The notes under the pieces are model-generated. The model ran no database searches. It was given only the letters and a program-made list of their open reading frames with translations, and had not been told where the DNA came from. Position numbers and translations under genes: made by a program. Shown here in pieces: positions 1 through 11,267 of a stretch of 64,000 nucleotides of DNA; the stretch's first letter is position 1; every line of letters starts with the position of its first letter. Source of the stretch: DASUPK01 sp963801055 (GTDB lineage: Bacteria; Actinomycetota; Thermoleophilia; Solirubrobacterales; 70-9). The stretch spans positions 124,001 to 188,000 of the forward strand of contig CAWDDE010000003.1 in NCBI GenBank assembly GCA_963801055.1, written 5' to 3'.

Positions 1-1697
1 CAGGACAAGGAGTTCGTGCAGCGCTTCCAGCGCGAGGCCCAGTCGGCCGCCGGCCTCCAGCATCCGAACGTGGTCGGGATCTTCGACCGCGGCATCTTTG
101 GCGACACCTACTTCATCGCTATGGAGTACGTGGACGGTCCGTCTCTCAAGGACCTGGTCAAGGGGGGCATGGATGTCAAGGACGCAATCGACTTCACGCG
201 TCAGATCCTGGCCGCCGCCCGCTTCGCCCATCGGAAGGGAATCGTCCATCGCGACCTGAAGCCCCAGAACGTCTTGATCGACGCCGAGGGGCGCGTGCGG
301 GTTGCGGATTTCGGGATCGCCCGCGCCGGCGAGAACTCGGACATCACTGCGACGGGCTCGGTGATGGGCACGGCGCAGTACATCTCGCCGGAGCAGGCCC
401 AGGGCAAGCCAACTACCCCGCGTTCGGACATCTACTCGATCGGCGTGATCCTCTACGAGGCGCTCACCGGCCGCGTGCCATTCGAGGGGGATAGCGCCGT
501 CGCTGTCGCGCTCAAGCAGGTCTCCGAGGCTCCACGGCGGCCCAGCGCGATCAACCCGAACATCCCGCCCGCCCTCGACGCGGTGGTGATGAGGGCGCTC
601 GCCAAGGAGCCCGACGCCCGCTTCAAGGATGCCGACGCGTTCCTGCGCGCCCTCGATGCGGCGGAGCGTGCGCCGGATAAGCCGCGCCCCGAGGACACGG
701 CCGCCTTTGCCGCCGTGTCTCCGGAGGGCGAGACGGACCTCGCCGAGGAGGAGCCGCCCTACGAGGAGTGGGAGCCGGAGCGGCGCCGGAGGTGGCGCTG
801 GTTCGTCGTCGCACTGCTCGCCGCCGGGGTGGCGGCCCTGGTGGCCTTCGCGCTCACCCGTCCCTCGCACGTGGCGATCCCGGACGTGATCGGACAGGAC
901 GTCGACGGCGGCAACCCAGCTTCTCGACGGCAAGGGGTTCGACGTGGCGATCAAGGCCGTTCCCAGCGCAGCCCCGACGAACCAGGTGGTCGAGCAGGAC
1001 CCGATCCCGACCGACCGCGGGGGCGGCAAGGCGGAGGAGGGCTCGACCGTGACCCTCAGCGTGAGCTCGGGCCCGCCGATCGTCGCCGTCCCCGAGGTGT
1101 CTGGGCTGAGCGAGGCCGATGCGACGAAACGCCTGGAAAAGGCCGGTTTCAGCGTGACCAGCAAGCAGCAGTTCTCAAACACGGTGAAGCGGGGGTTGGT
1201 GATCGGCACTGAGCCGGCGGCGGGGACGCAGCTCTCGACCGGTCAGGGGGTGACGATCCTGGTCTCGCGGGGCGCCAACACCGGTCGCCGTCCCCAACGT
1301 CGTTGGGCTCGACGAGCAGGCCGCGCTCGCGGCCCTCCAGAACGCCGGGCTCTCCGGCGTCCTGGTGCAGCGCGACTCGACCGAGCCGGAGGGCAAGGTC
1401 CTGGGGCAGAGCCCGGGCGCGGGCAGGCTCGTCCCGCCGGGCTCGCAGGTGACGATCTTCGCCTCCACCGGCGCGATCACGGTGCCTGACGTCGTCGGTC
1501 AGGACCGGCAGGCCGGCGGTGACGGCGATGAAGAAGGCCGGCTTCACCGTTGCCGTCGTGGAGCAGAGCACCGTCGATCCCGCCCAGGTCGGGCGGGTGA
1601 TCTCCCAGTTCCCGCCCGGCGGCTCCCGCGGCCGTCGCGGTGACACGGTGACGATCTCGGTGGGCGTCGCCCTCGACCAGACACGCCGACGCCATGA
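1..1697 (+). CDS. Ser/Thr protein kinase with four PASTA repeats (5' partial, frameshifted)
   Basis: Receptor-type PknB-family kinase that phosphorylates Ser/Thr and senses peptidoglycan or lipid II through external PASTA repeats. The N-lobe start lies before the window; the first visible residues belong to helix C. The catalytic loop HRDLKPQN begins at codon 83, DFG is at codon 103, and the activation loop reads TATGSVMGTAQYISPEQ. A basic, Trp-rich stretch leads into one membrane helix at about codons 264-286. Four PASTA repeats follow, beginning near 868, 1080, 1285 and 1480. The repeats are split by single extra bases near 908 (GGCGGCAACC for GGCGCAACC), 1279 and 1508, so the frame moves 1 to 2 to 3 to 1. 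The 3' end near 1697 is approximate and overlaps the ddl start. Confidence 0.9.
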
Positions 1698-2661
1698 GGG
1701 TCGCGGTGATCGGGGGCGGGATCTCGAGCGAACACGATGTGTCGCTGCGCTCGGCGGCGTCGGTGGCGGCCGGGCTCCGCGAGGCGGGACACGAGACGGT
1801 CGAGGTGACGATCGGCCGCGACGGGCGCTGGTCGGCGGCGGGAGAGGCCGTCAGCTTCACTCCCGGCGAGGGCTTGCTCGGCTGCGAGGCAGTCATTCCC
1901 GGTCCTGCACGGCCCCGGCGGTGAGGACGGCAGCGTCCAGGGGCTTCTCGAGGTGCTCGACGTCCCCTACGCGGGCTCTGACGTCGAGTCCTCCGCGATC
2001 TGCATGGACAAGCTCGTCTTCAAGAATCTGCTCGCGCGTCATGGCGTGCCGCAGGTCGACTTCTGCCGGGCCGGCGAGGAGGGCTGGCGGGAGATCGCCG
2101 CCGGCTTCGGCCAGCCGGTCTGGGTGAAGCCCGCGCGGCTCGGATCGAGCGTTGGGATCGCGCCCGCCTCCGGCGAGCAGGAGCTCGACCGGGCGGTCGA
2201 GGAAGCGCGCCGGCACGACCCACGCGTGATCGTGGAGGCGCCGGCGCCGGGCAAAGAGGTCGAATGCTCGCTGCTCGGCAACGAGGATCCGGTCGGCCTC
2301 GCCGCCCGGCGAGATCGTCACGAAGAGCTCCGATTGGTACGACTACGAGGCCAAGTACGCGGAGGGCGGCATGGAGCTGGTCGTCCCCGCGGAGATCTCC
2401 GAGGCCGCGACGGAACGCGTACGCGAGCTGGCGCGCCGGGTGTTCACGCTCTGCGGCTGCAGCGGGCTCGCCCGCTGCGACTTCTTCGTCGACGGCGAGC
2501 AGGTCCTCGTCAACGAGCTCAACACGATCCCCGGCTTCACCGAGACCAGCGTCTACGGCAGGCTCTTCGAGGCGGACGGCATCTCCTACCCGGAGCTCTG
2601 CGACCGGCTGATCCGGCTCGCCATCGAGCGCTACGAGAGGGCCCGCTCCTACGAGTTCTAG
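1694..2661 (+). CDS. ddl: D-alanine--D-alanine ligase (two +1 frameshifts)
   Basis: ATP-grasp enzyme that joins two D-Ala for the peptidoglycan stem peptide in the cytoplasm. The N-terminus MRVAVIGGGISSEHDVSLRS is the typical Ddl signature, and the C-terminus has NELNTIPGFTETSVY, which holds the metal-binding Asn/Glu and the substrate loop. The intact length would be about 321 residues, normal for the family. Extra bases near 1903 (CCCGGTCC) and about 2306 split it into three frames; removing them restores a continuous ligase. The ATG follows the kinase directly, suggesting co-transcription. Confidence 0.92.
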
Positions 2662-2681
2662 CGGGGACGTCTCGGTCTCGT

Positions 2682-4177
2682 CTACTTCAGGATCCGAACG
2701 TCCGAGATCTCCATCTGGTAGCGGCCGGGATCATCGTTGGCCGACGGCGCCTTCGTGATCCAGATCAGGAACGACTGGGCCGGCTTCCCGGGCAGCGTCA
2801 CGGTCTCGCTGCCGCCGCCGTCGCTGATCGTCGCGACGGGCTGTCCCCAGTCGGAGAGCGAGCTCGGCGGTGCGCCGGCCGTCTCGTAGATCTGCGCGTC
2901 GTATCCGGAGGTCAGAGCCCTGATCACCATCGACTTCGCCGCGACGGCGTCGCCGGCGTCGATCGCGAGGCCGACTCCGTCCTTGAGGCCCCCGAAGTCC
3001 GGCGAGTCGTAGTGCTCGGTCGACCACGCGGTGCCGGTCGGGTTGGAGTCGATTGCGAGCTGCTCCGTCGCCGGTCTCGCGCTGATCGCCGGGCGGCGGG
3101 TCGAACTCACTCGCGGCGTCGCTCGGAAGCCGGACCTCGGTGGTGGTGCTCGCCTTCGACCCCCCGTTGCCCCCGAGGTCGATCCTGTCCCCGAAGATCA
3201 GCGCGGCCGCGATCAGGGCGATCCCGAGGATCGCCATCGCGATCCCGAGCCCTGACATCCGGCGGCGCCGGCCTAGACGGCGCCGCGAGGATGGGACGGA
3301 GTCGAGGACGCTGGTGGCCTCGCCGCTCGTCCCCCCGCGGCGGGCGACCTCGACCTCGAGCGTCTGCTCGAGGTCGCGCACCATCTCCGCGACGCGTCCC
3401 GTAGCGGTCGCGCGGGTCCTTGGTCGTCGCCCGATCCACGACCGAGGCGACCGCGGCGGAGACCTCCGGCCGCTTCGTCTGCACGTCGGGCATCGGCTCG
3501 TTGACGTGCTTCATCGCCACGCCGACCTGCGTCTCGGCGCGGAAGGGCACGTCCCCGGTGAGCATCTCGTAGAGGACTACCCCGAGCGAGTAGACGTCGG
3601 AGCGCTCGTCGACGTCCTCGCCCATGGCCTGCTCCGGGGAGACGTAGTCGGTGGTGCCGAGCACCCGGCCGGTCGCGGTCAGGCCCTTCGACTCGAGGGA
3701 GCGTGCGATCCCGAAGTCGGTCACCTTGGCGCGACCATCCGGGTCGATCAGCACGTTCTGGGGCTTGACGTCGCGGTGGACTAGCTTGCGGGCGTGTGCG
3801 GCGGTCAGGCCGCGGCCGATCTCGATCGCGTAGGCCACGGCCTCGTCGATGGGCAGCCGGCCCTCTTCCTGGAGGCGGCGCTTCAGCGTGCGGCCCTCGA
3901 TGTACTCGAAGACGATGTAGGGACGGCCGTCATCCTCGCCGGCGTCGATCACTCCGACCAGGTTGGGATGCGAGAGGCGCGCCGCAGCCCGAGCCTCGCG
4001 CCGAAAGCGCTCGAGCTGGTCCGCCTCCTCGGAGATCTCGCGATGGAGCAGCTTGATCGCGACCGGGCGGTCGAGGACTTCGTCGAGGGCCAGATAGACG
4101 GTGGACATCCCGCCTGAGCCCAGTTTCGCCTCGAGCCGGTAGCGGCCCGAGAGCACTGTCGAGCTCAAGCGTTCCAA
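2682..4177 (-). CDS. Ser/Thr protein kinase with C-terminal discoidin-like domain (two +1 frameshifts)
   Basis: Second PknB-like kinase. Glycine loop GSGGMS is at residues 20-25, the ATP lysine in VAIK at K42, HRDVKPQN from residue 134 and DFG at 154-156. After the kinase domain come an Arg-rich linker and one membrane helix (MSGLGIAMAILGIALIAAAL). The external part has no PASTA repeats. It holds a beta-rich domain with TAWSTEHYDSP and GLKDGVGLAID, resembling the F5/8-type (discoidin-like) domain at the end of actinobacterial MviN and some kinases. Extra bases near 3402 and 3110 break the frame. It converges on ddl and ends 20 bases from it. A carbohydrate ligand is inference. Confidence 0.87.
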
Positions 4178-4249
4178 AGGCTTCGTCCGTCCATCAGGCT
4201 GTATTTTCGCCCGCGGGTCGCCGCGGCCGCTGCCAGCGCCCAGCCAAGA

Positions 4250-5136
4250 ATGATGACTGTCCAGGTCCGCTTCTACACCGATCCGGCCTGTTCCTGGTCA
4301 TGGACGGCCGAGCCCGCGCTGAGGCGGCTGATGTGGGAGTTCGAGGGGGGGCTCGAGTTCGTCTGGGTGATGGGTGGTCTTGCCCGCCGTTACGGCAGCG
4401 GCTACCGCGACGGGCAGTCTGGGGTCGGCAGCGGTCCGGACTGCTTCGCCGATCTGATCTCCCACTGGCTGGACGTGGCGGCCGAGGGGCTGATGCCGAC
4501 CGACCCGCGCATCTGGACCGAGAGTCCGCTGGCATCGTCCTATCCGGCCTGCCAGGCCGTCAAGGCGGCCTCTGAGCAGGGCTGGGAGGCCGGCTATCGC
4601 TACCTGCGCCGCCTGCGCGAGGGAATCATGTTCGAGCGCCGCAAGCTCGATCACGCGGATGCGCTGATCGCGGCAGCGGGCCGGGCGCGCCTCGACCGCG
4701 CTCGCTTCGAGGTCGATCTCCGCTCGCACGCGATCACCGAGGCGTTCGGCGCCGACCTGGACGAGGTCCGAAACCCTCCCGAGGAGGCGCGCGAGGCCCG
4801 CGCCGTCCACCGCACCGAGGGCCGTGAGCGCATCAGCTTCCCCTCCGCTCTCTTCATCGCCGAGAATGGCGAGCGCCATGGCGTCTGGGGAATGCGGCGG
4901 CGCTGATCCGGCCCTCCGCGAGGCGGCCCTCGCCGCCGGAGCGAAGCAGGTGAACGAGGGCCCGCTCGAGCCGATAGACGCGATCCGCCAGTTCGGCCGC
5001 TGCGCGACTCGGGAGCTGGAGGTGCTCGCCGATCGGCCGGGCCCGGTCGTCCAGGCGGAGCTCTGGGCGCTGGCCCGGGACTGGAAGCTGAAGCCGAGTC
5101 TCGGCGCTCACCGGGACGATCTGGGAGCTCGCCTAG
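4250..5136 (+). CDS. DsbA-family thioredoxin-fold protein (FrnE-like)
   Basis: Thioredoxin-fold protein of the FrnE/DsbA type, predicted cytoplasmic because no signal peptide is visible. It begins VQVRFYTDPACSWSW; the redox position has CSWS instead of CxxC, as in many actinobacterial relatives, so classical disulfide chemistry is doubtful. The C-terminal part carries VQAELWALARDWKLKP. One extra base near 4895 and another near 5101 change frame; after both, the protein ends LTGTIWELA at a TAG at 5134-5136, a typical ending. Corrected length is about 295 residues. It is divergent from the kinase upstream. Confidence 0.8.
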
Positions 5137-5180
5137 GCCCGACGACCGGTGCGCGGGCGCGCCACCCGCCCGAGTCGCGC

Positions 5181-6184
<1,004 letters not shown>

Positions 6185-6216
6185 GCGTCCTCCTCCGGGG
6201 GGCCGGGACTCCCGCG

Positions 6217-7126
6217 TCAGTCGGCCAGTTGCGGGGGCCCAGGTCGGCATGCCGTCCCCCGCCATCGGGGGCTGCCGTCGCCCGGCGAATGCTCGCCGGC
6301 TCCGGGTACCCGCTCGAGGTCGCCCTGCGCCCGCGCGAGCGGCGCCAGAGCCGGCCAGCACCACCGCAGCCAGGCCTGCTCGGTACGCGGCATAGGGCCA
6401 GAGCGCGCGGTCTCGCTCGACCAGCTTGATCAGGGCCTGCGAGGCGAGCGTAGAGGCGAACGAGGTCGCGGTGCCCGCCCCGAACGCAGCCCCCTGGCCA
6501 GGAGGAAGCCGCCGGCGCCGCAGCCGCGCTCCCTTCAGCGCCGCGGCGCCCACGATCACCGGCAGGGCGACCGTGCGCGAGAGCATGTTGGCGTGCTGGC
6601 GGGTGAACCCGCGCCAGCGGGCGACCGTCAGGGTGGCGCCGTTCCGCGAGACGCCTGGGGCGAGTGCCGCCGCCTGCGCGCAACCCAGGGCGAGCCCGTC
6701 GAGCACGGTGGCCTGGCCGCGGTCGCGGCGCTGCGGGCGGCGATCCGCGGCGACCATCGCCGCCGCCCCGGCCAGCAGCCCGGCGGCGGTCGGCAGCGGG
6801 CCGCCGAGGTCACGCTCGATGCGGCGCTCGAAGGCGAGGCCGCAGAGGGCCGCGGGTAGGAAGGAGAGGGCGAGTACTGCAGCCTTGCGGCGCGTCGAAC
6901 GTGCGGAGCTCCTCGCCGATCACCCGTCGCTGGCCGACAGGAGCGCCGCTGCCGCGCCGGCGTGCAGCGCGACACCGAAGCTGTTCTGCAGCTCGGGGTC
7001 CCCATCTTCCGCGTCCCAGCCCAGCAGCCAGGGGATGAGCGTGAGGTGTGCCGAGCTCGAGATCGGTAGCAGCTCGGTCGGTCCCTGGACCGCGCCGAGG
7101 ACGATCGCCCTCGACGGCCTAATCAT
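6217..7126 (-). CDS. uppP: Undecaprenyl-diphosphate phosphatase (UppP/BacA), frameshifted
   Basis: Integral membrane phosphatase that turns undecaprenyl diphosphate into the monophosphate carrier used for peptidoglycan and polysaccharide export. The N-terminus has AVQGPTELLPISSSAHL, matching the conserved EGxTEFLPxSSTGH-type active-site block with Gly-Pro for the first positions; the second block LAPGVSRNGATL matches the PGxSRSG motif. At least four extra bases (near 6945, 6890 and 6355 among others) break it; the reconstructed protein of about 300 residues ends at a TGA at 6217-6219. Its ATG overlaps the dedA stop in ATGA, so translation is probably coupled. Confidence 0.88.
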
Positions 7127-7813
7127 GAAACTGGTTGCTCCCCTGACGCCTCACGGGTCGCGCTCTCCCGCGCCCTCGCGTCATCGGAGCCCCCTCGCAC
7201 ATCGATCGCGGGCTCAACCCGGCCGCGCCGGCGCTGCCAGAGCGCGTACCGATCAGCACCAGGATCGCCGCGAGCACCACATAGTCGAGGTAGTGCAGGC
7301 GGTCCTTCCAGTCATCCCACTTGCTCCCAACCTCCTTGCCGAGGAAACCCAGGGCGAAGACCCAGGGGATGCAGCCGAGCCAGCGTCAGCACGGTGAACC
7401 GCCAGAACGGCATCCTCGCGACTCCGGCCGGGAGGGAGATGAAGGTCCGGATGACCGGCAGCATCCGCGAGAAGAAGACGGTTGCATCCCCATGCCGGTT
7501 GAACCAGCGGTCGGCCCAGTCCAGGTAGCGCCGGTTCGTGTGGAAGATCCGATGACGCTCGACCAGCTCCAGGCGGCCGTAGTAGCCGATCGCGTAGGCG
7601 ATCCACGAGCCCACCAGGTTGCCAAGAACGCCGGCGGCGACGATCCCGAACAGGGTCAACGTGCCGTCGTCGACCTTGAAGCCGGCGAACAGCATCGTCG
7701 CCTCGCTCGGGATCGGGATCAGGGCGCTCTCCAAGCGTCATCAGCACGAAGACGCCGGCGTAGCCGGCATCGCCGATCAGATTGGTGGCGAAGTCGACCA
7801 GCTTGTCGGTCAC
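7123..7813 (-). CDS. DedA-family membrane protein, frameshifted
   Basis: Polytopic SNARE-associated/DedA-fold membrane protein. Members of this family are known to return undecaprenyl phosphate across the membrane. The family signature appears as ESALIPIPSEATMLFAG, VGSWIAYAIGYYGR and FFSRMLPVIRTFISLPAG, the last holding the conserved Arg and Pro. Extra bases near 7735, 7375 and 7230 shift the frame; the corrected end TREASGEQPVS uses a TGA overlapping the uppP start. GTG at 7813 is the likely start, though no clear Shine-Dalgarno was seen. Coupling to uppP fits carrier recycling. Confidence 0.85.
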
Positions 7814-7930
7814 CGCGCCGGTCAGCGAGAACGAGGCCGGTCACAGGGGCGGCATGGTAGGGGCTGGTGCCTGCTCACGGGACTCGGCACCCAAAAGTCC
7901 CCCGAACGGGCCACTAGACTCGGCTGCCGC
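7814..7930. promoter_or_regulatory. Divergent promoter region between dedA operon and polysaccharide cluster
   Basis: This 117-base gap separates divergent starts and must hold promoters for both directions. No convincing -35/-10 pair or operator could be picked out by eye. Confidence 0.4.
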
Positions 7931-9832
7931 GTGGAGCGGCTCAAGCACCCCGTCTACCGGCATCGCCTGATCCAGATCGCCGCCGACGCAGTCCTCGTCG
8001 CCGCGGCCTACTACCTGGCCTTCAGGTTGCGGTTCCTCGATGCCCCGGGCGGCATCCCGGAGCGCTACGACCACATGCTGGCGAACTCGATCGGCTTCGT
8101 GGTCGTCGGGCAGCTGATCGTCTTCTACGTCTTCGGCCTATACGAGAAGTGGTGGCGCTACTTCCGCCTGCCGGACATGATCGCGGTGCTTCGCGCCTGC
8201 GCGGTCTCGACGGCGATCCTGGCGATCACCTTCCTGCTGCTGAAGCCGTTCAACGACCAGATCCCGCGCTCGGTCGTCGTCAGCAACTTCCTGCTCACCG
8301 TCTTCCTGATCGGCGGCGCCCGGCTCCTCGTCCGCATGGTCCTGGTGGAGCGGCTCGCCCGCCGGGACGTACGAGGCGCTCGGCGGGTGCTGGTCGTCGG
8401 CGCCGGGTCGGGCGGTCAGATGGTTGCGCGCGAGCTGCAGCTCAACCCAAACCTCGGCGCTCGGGCGATCGGCTTCCTGGACGACGACCCGCGCAAGCGC
8501 GGCATGCGCCTGCACGGCATCAACGTTCTGGGCACGACTGACGAGGTCGGCGACGATCCTCGACGAGCTTCATCCCGACGAGGTGATCATCGCGATCCCG
8601 TCGGCGCCTGGCGTGCTCCGCGGCCGAGTGGTCACCGCCTGCCGGGAGCGCGACGTTCCCGTGCGGACGCTGCCTACCGTCTTCGAGCTGCTCCGCGGCG
8701 GCGTGCAGCTCACCAGGCAGCTGCGCGAGGTCCAGGTCGAGGACGTCCTCGGTCGCGATCCCGTGAAGCATGGAGCTCGACCGCGTCGGCGCCTACATGC
8801 AGGACAAGGTCGTGCTGGTGACCGGCGCCGGCGGCTCGATCGGCTCGGAGCTCGTCCGCCAGATCGCGAGGGTCCGGCCCAAATTGCTCGTCGATCCTCG
8901 ACCACGCCGAGGACAACCTCTTCCGCATCGACCGGGAGATGATCGAGGAGCGCCACTTCGCCCGGATCGAGTCCGTGCTCGCCGACTGCAAGGAGGCCGA
9001 GCGGATGCTCGAGGTGATGCAGCGCTTCAAGCCCGATGTCGTCTTCCACGCCGCGGCCTACAAGCACGTGCCGCTGATGGAGGCGAACCCGCTCGAGGCG
9101 ATCCGCAACAACGCGATCGCCACCCGGGTCACCGCCGAGACGGCCGTGGCGTCGGGATGCGAGCGCTTCGTGCTCGTCTCGACCGACAAGGCCGTCAATC
9201 CGCGCACCGTGATGGGCGCCTCGAAGGCGATGGCGGAGTGGATCGTCGAGGCAGCCGGGCGCAAGCATCCGCAGACTCGCTTCGTCACCGTTCGCTTCGG
9301 CAACGTCCTCGCCTCGTCGGGCAGCGTGGTGCCGATCTTCCGCAGCCAGATCGAGCGCGGCGGCCCCGTCACCGTCACCGATCCAGAGATGACGCGCTAC
9401 TTCATGACGATCCCGGAGGCGGTCCAGCTGGTGATCCGCTCCGGCGACCTGGGCGGGGCCAGCGGCGAGGTCTTCGTGCTCGAGATGGGTGAGCCGGTGA
9501 AGATCGTCGATCTTGCCCACAACATGATCCGGCTCGCGGGCTACGAGCCCGAGGTCGACATCGCGATCGAGTACGTCGGCCCGCGGCCGGGTGAGAAGCT
9601 CCACGAGGAGCTCTTCAACTCCGACGAGCGCCCGCAGCCCACTGCCTCGGATCGGATCGTGCGCGCGGTCAGCGGACGCGCCGCGCGACCCCGAGTGGGT
9701 CAACGGCGACGCTCGTGCCGCCTCGAGTCGCTGGTCAGTTCCGGCGACGAGGCGGACCTCGCCGAGCAGACGGTCGAGCTGGTCACGCAGCGGCGGGCCG
9801 CTGCGCTGCCGGTCGACGACATGACCGCCTAG
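7931..9832 (+). CDS. CapD/FlaA1-type nucleoside-diphosphate-sugar epimerase/dehydratase, membrane-anchored
   Basis: Membrane-bound UDP-sugar 4,6-dehydratase or epimerase of the CapD/WbpM group, usually making UDP-2-acetamido-2,6-dideoxy sugars at the start of a surface glycan pathway. Four N-terminal membrane helices (about residues 10-130) are followed by a CoA-binding-like Rossmann domain (VLVVGAGSGGQMVARELQ) and a second Rossmann domain with GAGGSIGSE. The catalytic region reads HAAAYKHVPLME, then STDKAVNPRTVMGASK, then VRFGNVLASSGSVVPIF. The GTG at 7931 is inferred from the domain start. Extra bases occur near 8548, 8770 and 8897, and three more between 9675 and 9720 restore the frame. 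It opens the polysaccharide cluster. Confidence 0.9.
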
Positions 9833-9841
9833 CGAGCGCCC

Positions 9842-9905
9842 GGCTTCGCCATCAGGTCGCGGCCACAAGCGGCCGCCCCACATAACCGCTCGGGGCTTCG
9901 CCCCT
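9842..9905 (+). repeat. Dispersed intergenic palindromic repeat, copy A
   Basis: A GC-rich element containing GGCTTCGCCATCAGGTCGCG, then GGCCACAAGCGGCC and a second GGCTTCGCC. Related copies occur at 14411-14443 (opposite strand) and 22697-22760. The 168 bases from 9833 to 10000 hold this element plus a partial inverted echo at 9930-9985, and no gene was seen there. Confidence 0.6.
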
Positions 9906-10000
9906 GATGCGAGGGTGCTCGCAGGCGAAGCCGAGGAGCAACCCGTTAGCGAAGTGGCGGCCTGGTGGCCGCTTGGCCCGTAACATCCCGCGCCCCGGCC

Positions 10001-10848
10001 ATGAGCAGTCTTCTCAAGGACGTCGGCGCCGTCGCGGGCCTCGCCTCGTTCCTGGGGCTGGCCCTGCTCGCGCTGCTCTATTTCGCCCAGGCGCGCGACA
10101 TCCGCCGCCTGCGCGAGAGCGCGAGCTTCCTCGTCGAGGGCGGTAATGAGGACGGTGAGTCGGTCACGCCCGCCGAGCGAACCGCCACGGCGGTGGCCGC
10201 CACGGAGCCCGAGAAGGCCGCTGCGGCCGCCGCGGCAACAGCCCCAACGAGGCGGAGGCATTTCGGCGGGCCGAGCTCGCCCGGCAGGCCGCCGAGCGGC
10301 GGCGGCGCTTCGAGCATCGGCGCCGGCGCCGTCCAGAGAATGGCGGCCGGGAGCGCCCCGCCTGGCTCTCCGATTGGAGGTATCTCACGGGCATCATCGT
10401 CGGCACGATCGTGCTGCTCGCTGCCGCCGCCTTCGGTGTGACCCGTATCGTCGGCGGCGGTTCGGAGTCGGCCACACCCACGGCCGAGAAGAACAAGGGC
10501 CCGTGCCCGCCGGGGCAGACCAGGGTTGCGGTGCTGAACGGCACCCCGACGCCGGGGCTGGCGGCCACCTTCGCCGCTCCCGCTGAAGCAGAAGGGCTAC
10601 AAGACGACGCCGGTCGGCAACACCGACTCGCCGTTCAGCGACCAGCGTGGTCATGTTCGACCCGCAGCACTGGGCGGGAGTGCGCCGGGGTGATCTCGGA
10701 GATCGTCGACATCCGAAGCAGCAGCCGATGGACAACGAGGTGCGCATCGCCTCGGAGGGGGATCCCGGTCGCCGTGGTCCTGGGAGACGACAAGGCCGGG
10801 GGATCCAGCGCCAGTGGGGCCAGCGACACGACCGGCTCGGGAATCTGA
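10001..10848 (+). CDS. Membrane protein with LytR C-terminal domain (LytR_C), frameshifted
   Basis: Begins MSSLLKDVGAVAGLASFLG with an N-terminal hydrophobic helix and RDIRRLRESASFLVEG, then an Ala/Arg-rich linker, a second membrane helix (YLTGIIVGTIVLLAAAAFGV) and an external LytR_C domain: RVAVLNGTPTPGLAATFA, KQKGYKTTPVGNTDSPF, VVMFDPQHWAGV. LytR_C is commonly attached to LytR-CpsA-Psr enzymes, but no LCP catalytic domain is present here. Extra bases near 10250, 10330, 10590, 10650, 10690 and 10755 explain the frame changes. Its place among polysaccharide genes suggests a cell-wall attachment accessory; that role is inference. Confidence 0.7.
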
Positions 10849-11267
10849 GCAAGCGAAGTCGACCGGCCGCCCTGATCTCCGCTCTGACGGTGGCCCTCCT
10901 GCTCGCGGGCACGGCAGGAGCGATGGTCCTGACCCAGCACCTGCGCGACGACGGGCCGGTGGCGAGCTCGATTCACTGGAAGACCCGTCCCGGCCCCCGC
11001 TACAGGGCCTGCTTCCGGCTCACTCGGGACGACACGGTGCAGGTCTCGGTGGTGGATCCGTCGGACCACGTGGTTCGCGTGCTCGCCAGCGCGAGGTCGC
11101 TGAAGGGCGGAGACACCCCGCACTGCTTCGACTGGGACGGCCTGGACTCTGCGGGTCAGCCCTTGCCGCCCGGCCCGTATCGCCTGCGGCTCGACCTTCG
11201 AGACGCCGATCGGGTCGCCGTCTCTGGCGAGCGATTGACCGTCCACCCGGCAGGGGCGCCCTCGTGA
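10845..11267 (+). CDS. Exported protein with FlgD-like Ig domain
   Basis: About 140 residues: an N-terminal hydrophobic segment (ALISALTVALLLAGTAGAMV) followed by one FlgD-type Ig fold. The domain reads VSVVDPSDHVVRVLASARSL, then FDWDGLDSAGQPLPPGPYRL, the classic WDGxxxxGxxxPxGxY signature. No other flagellar gene is visible, so the domain probably serves as an external beta module. No ATG, GTG or TTG precedes the hydrophobic segment; a CTG at 10845 overlapping the previous stop is the best guess, with GTG at 10890 as the alternative. The stop overlaps the next gene in GTGA. Confidence 0.65.
   Translation: MSKRSRPAALISALTVALLLAGTAGAMVLTQHLRDDGPVASSIHWKTRPGPRYRACFRLTRDDTVQVSVVDPSDHVVRVLASARSLKGGDTPHCFDWDGLDSAGQPLPPGPYRLRLDLRDADRVAVSGERLTVHPAGAPS

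Noticed and set aside
868..2400. Programmed +1 ribosomal frameshifting in the PASTA kinase and ddl
   Set aside because: Frame changes occur at many unrelated sites in many genes with no shared slippery motif or stimulatory structure; sequencing error is simpler.
10845..11267. Flagellar hook-cap gene flgD
   Set aside because: Only the Ig-like domain is present and no flagellar gene is near; the domain is common in exported proteins.
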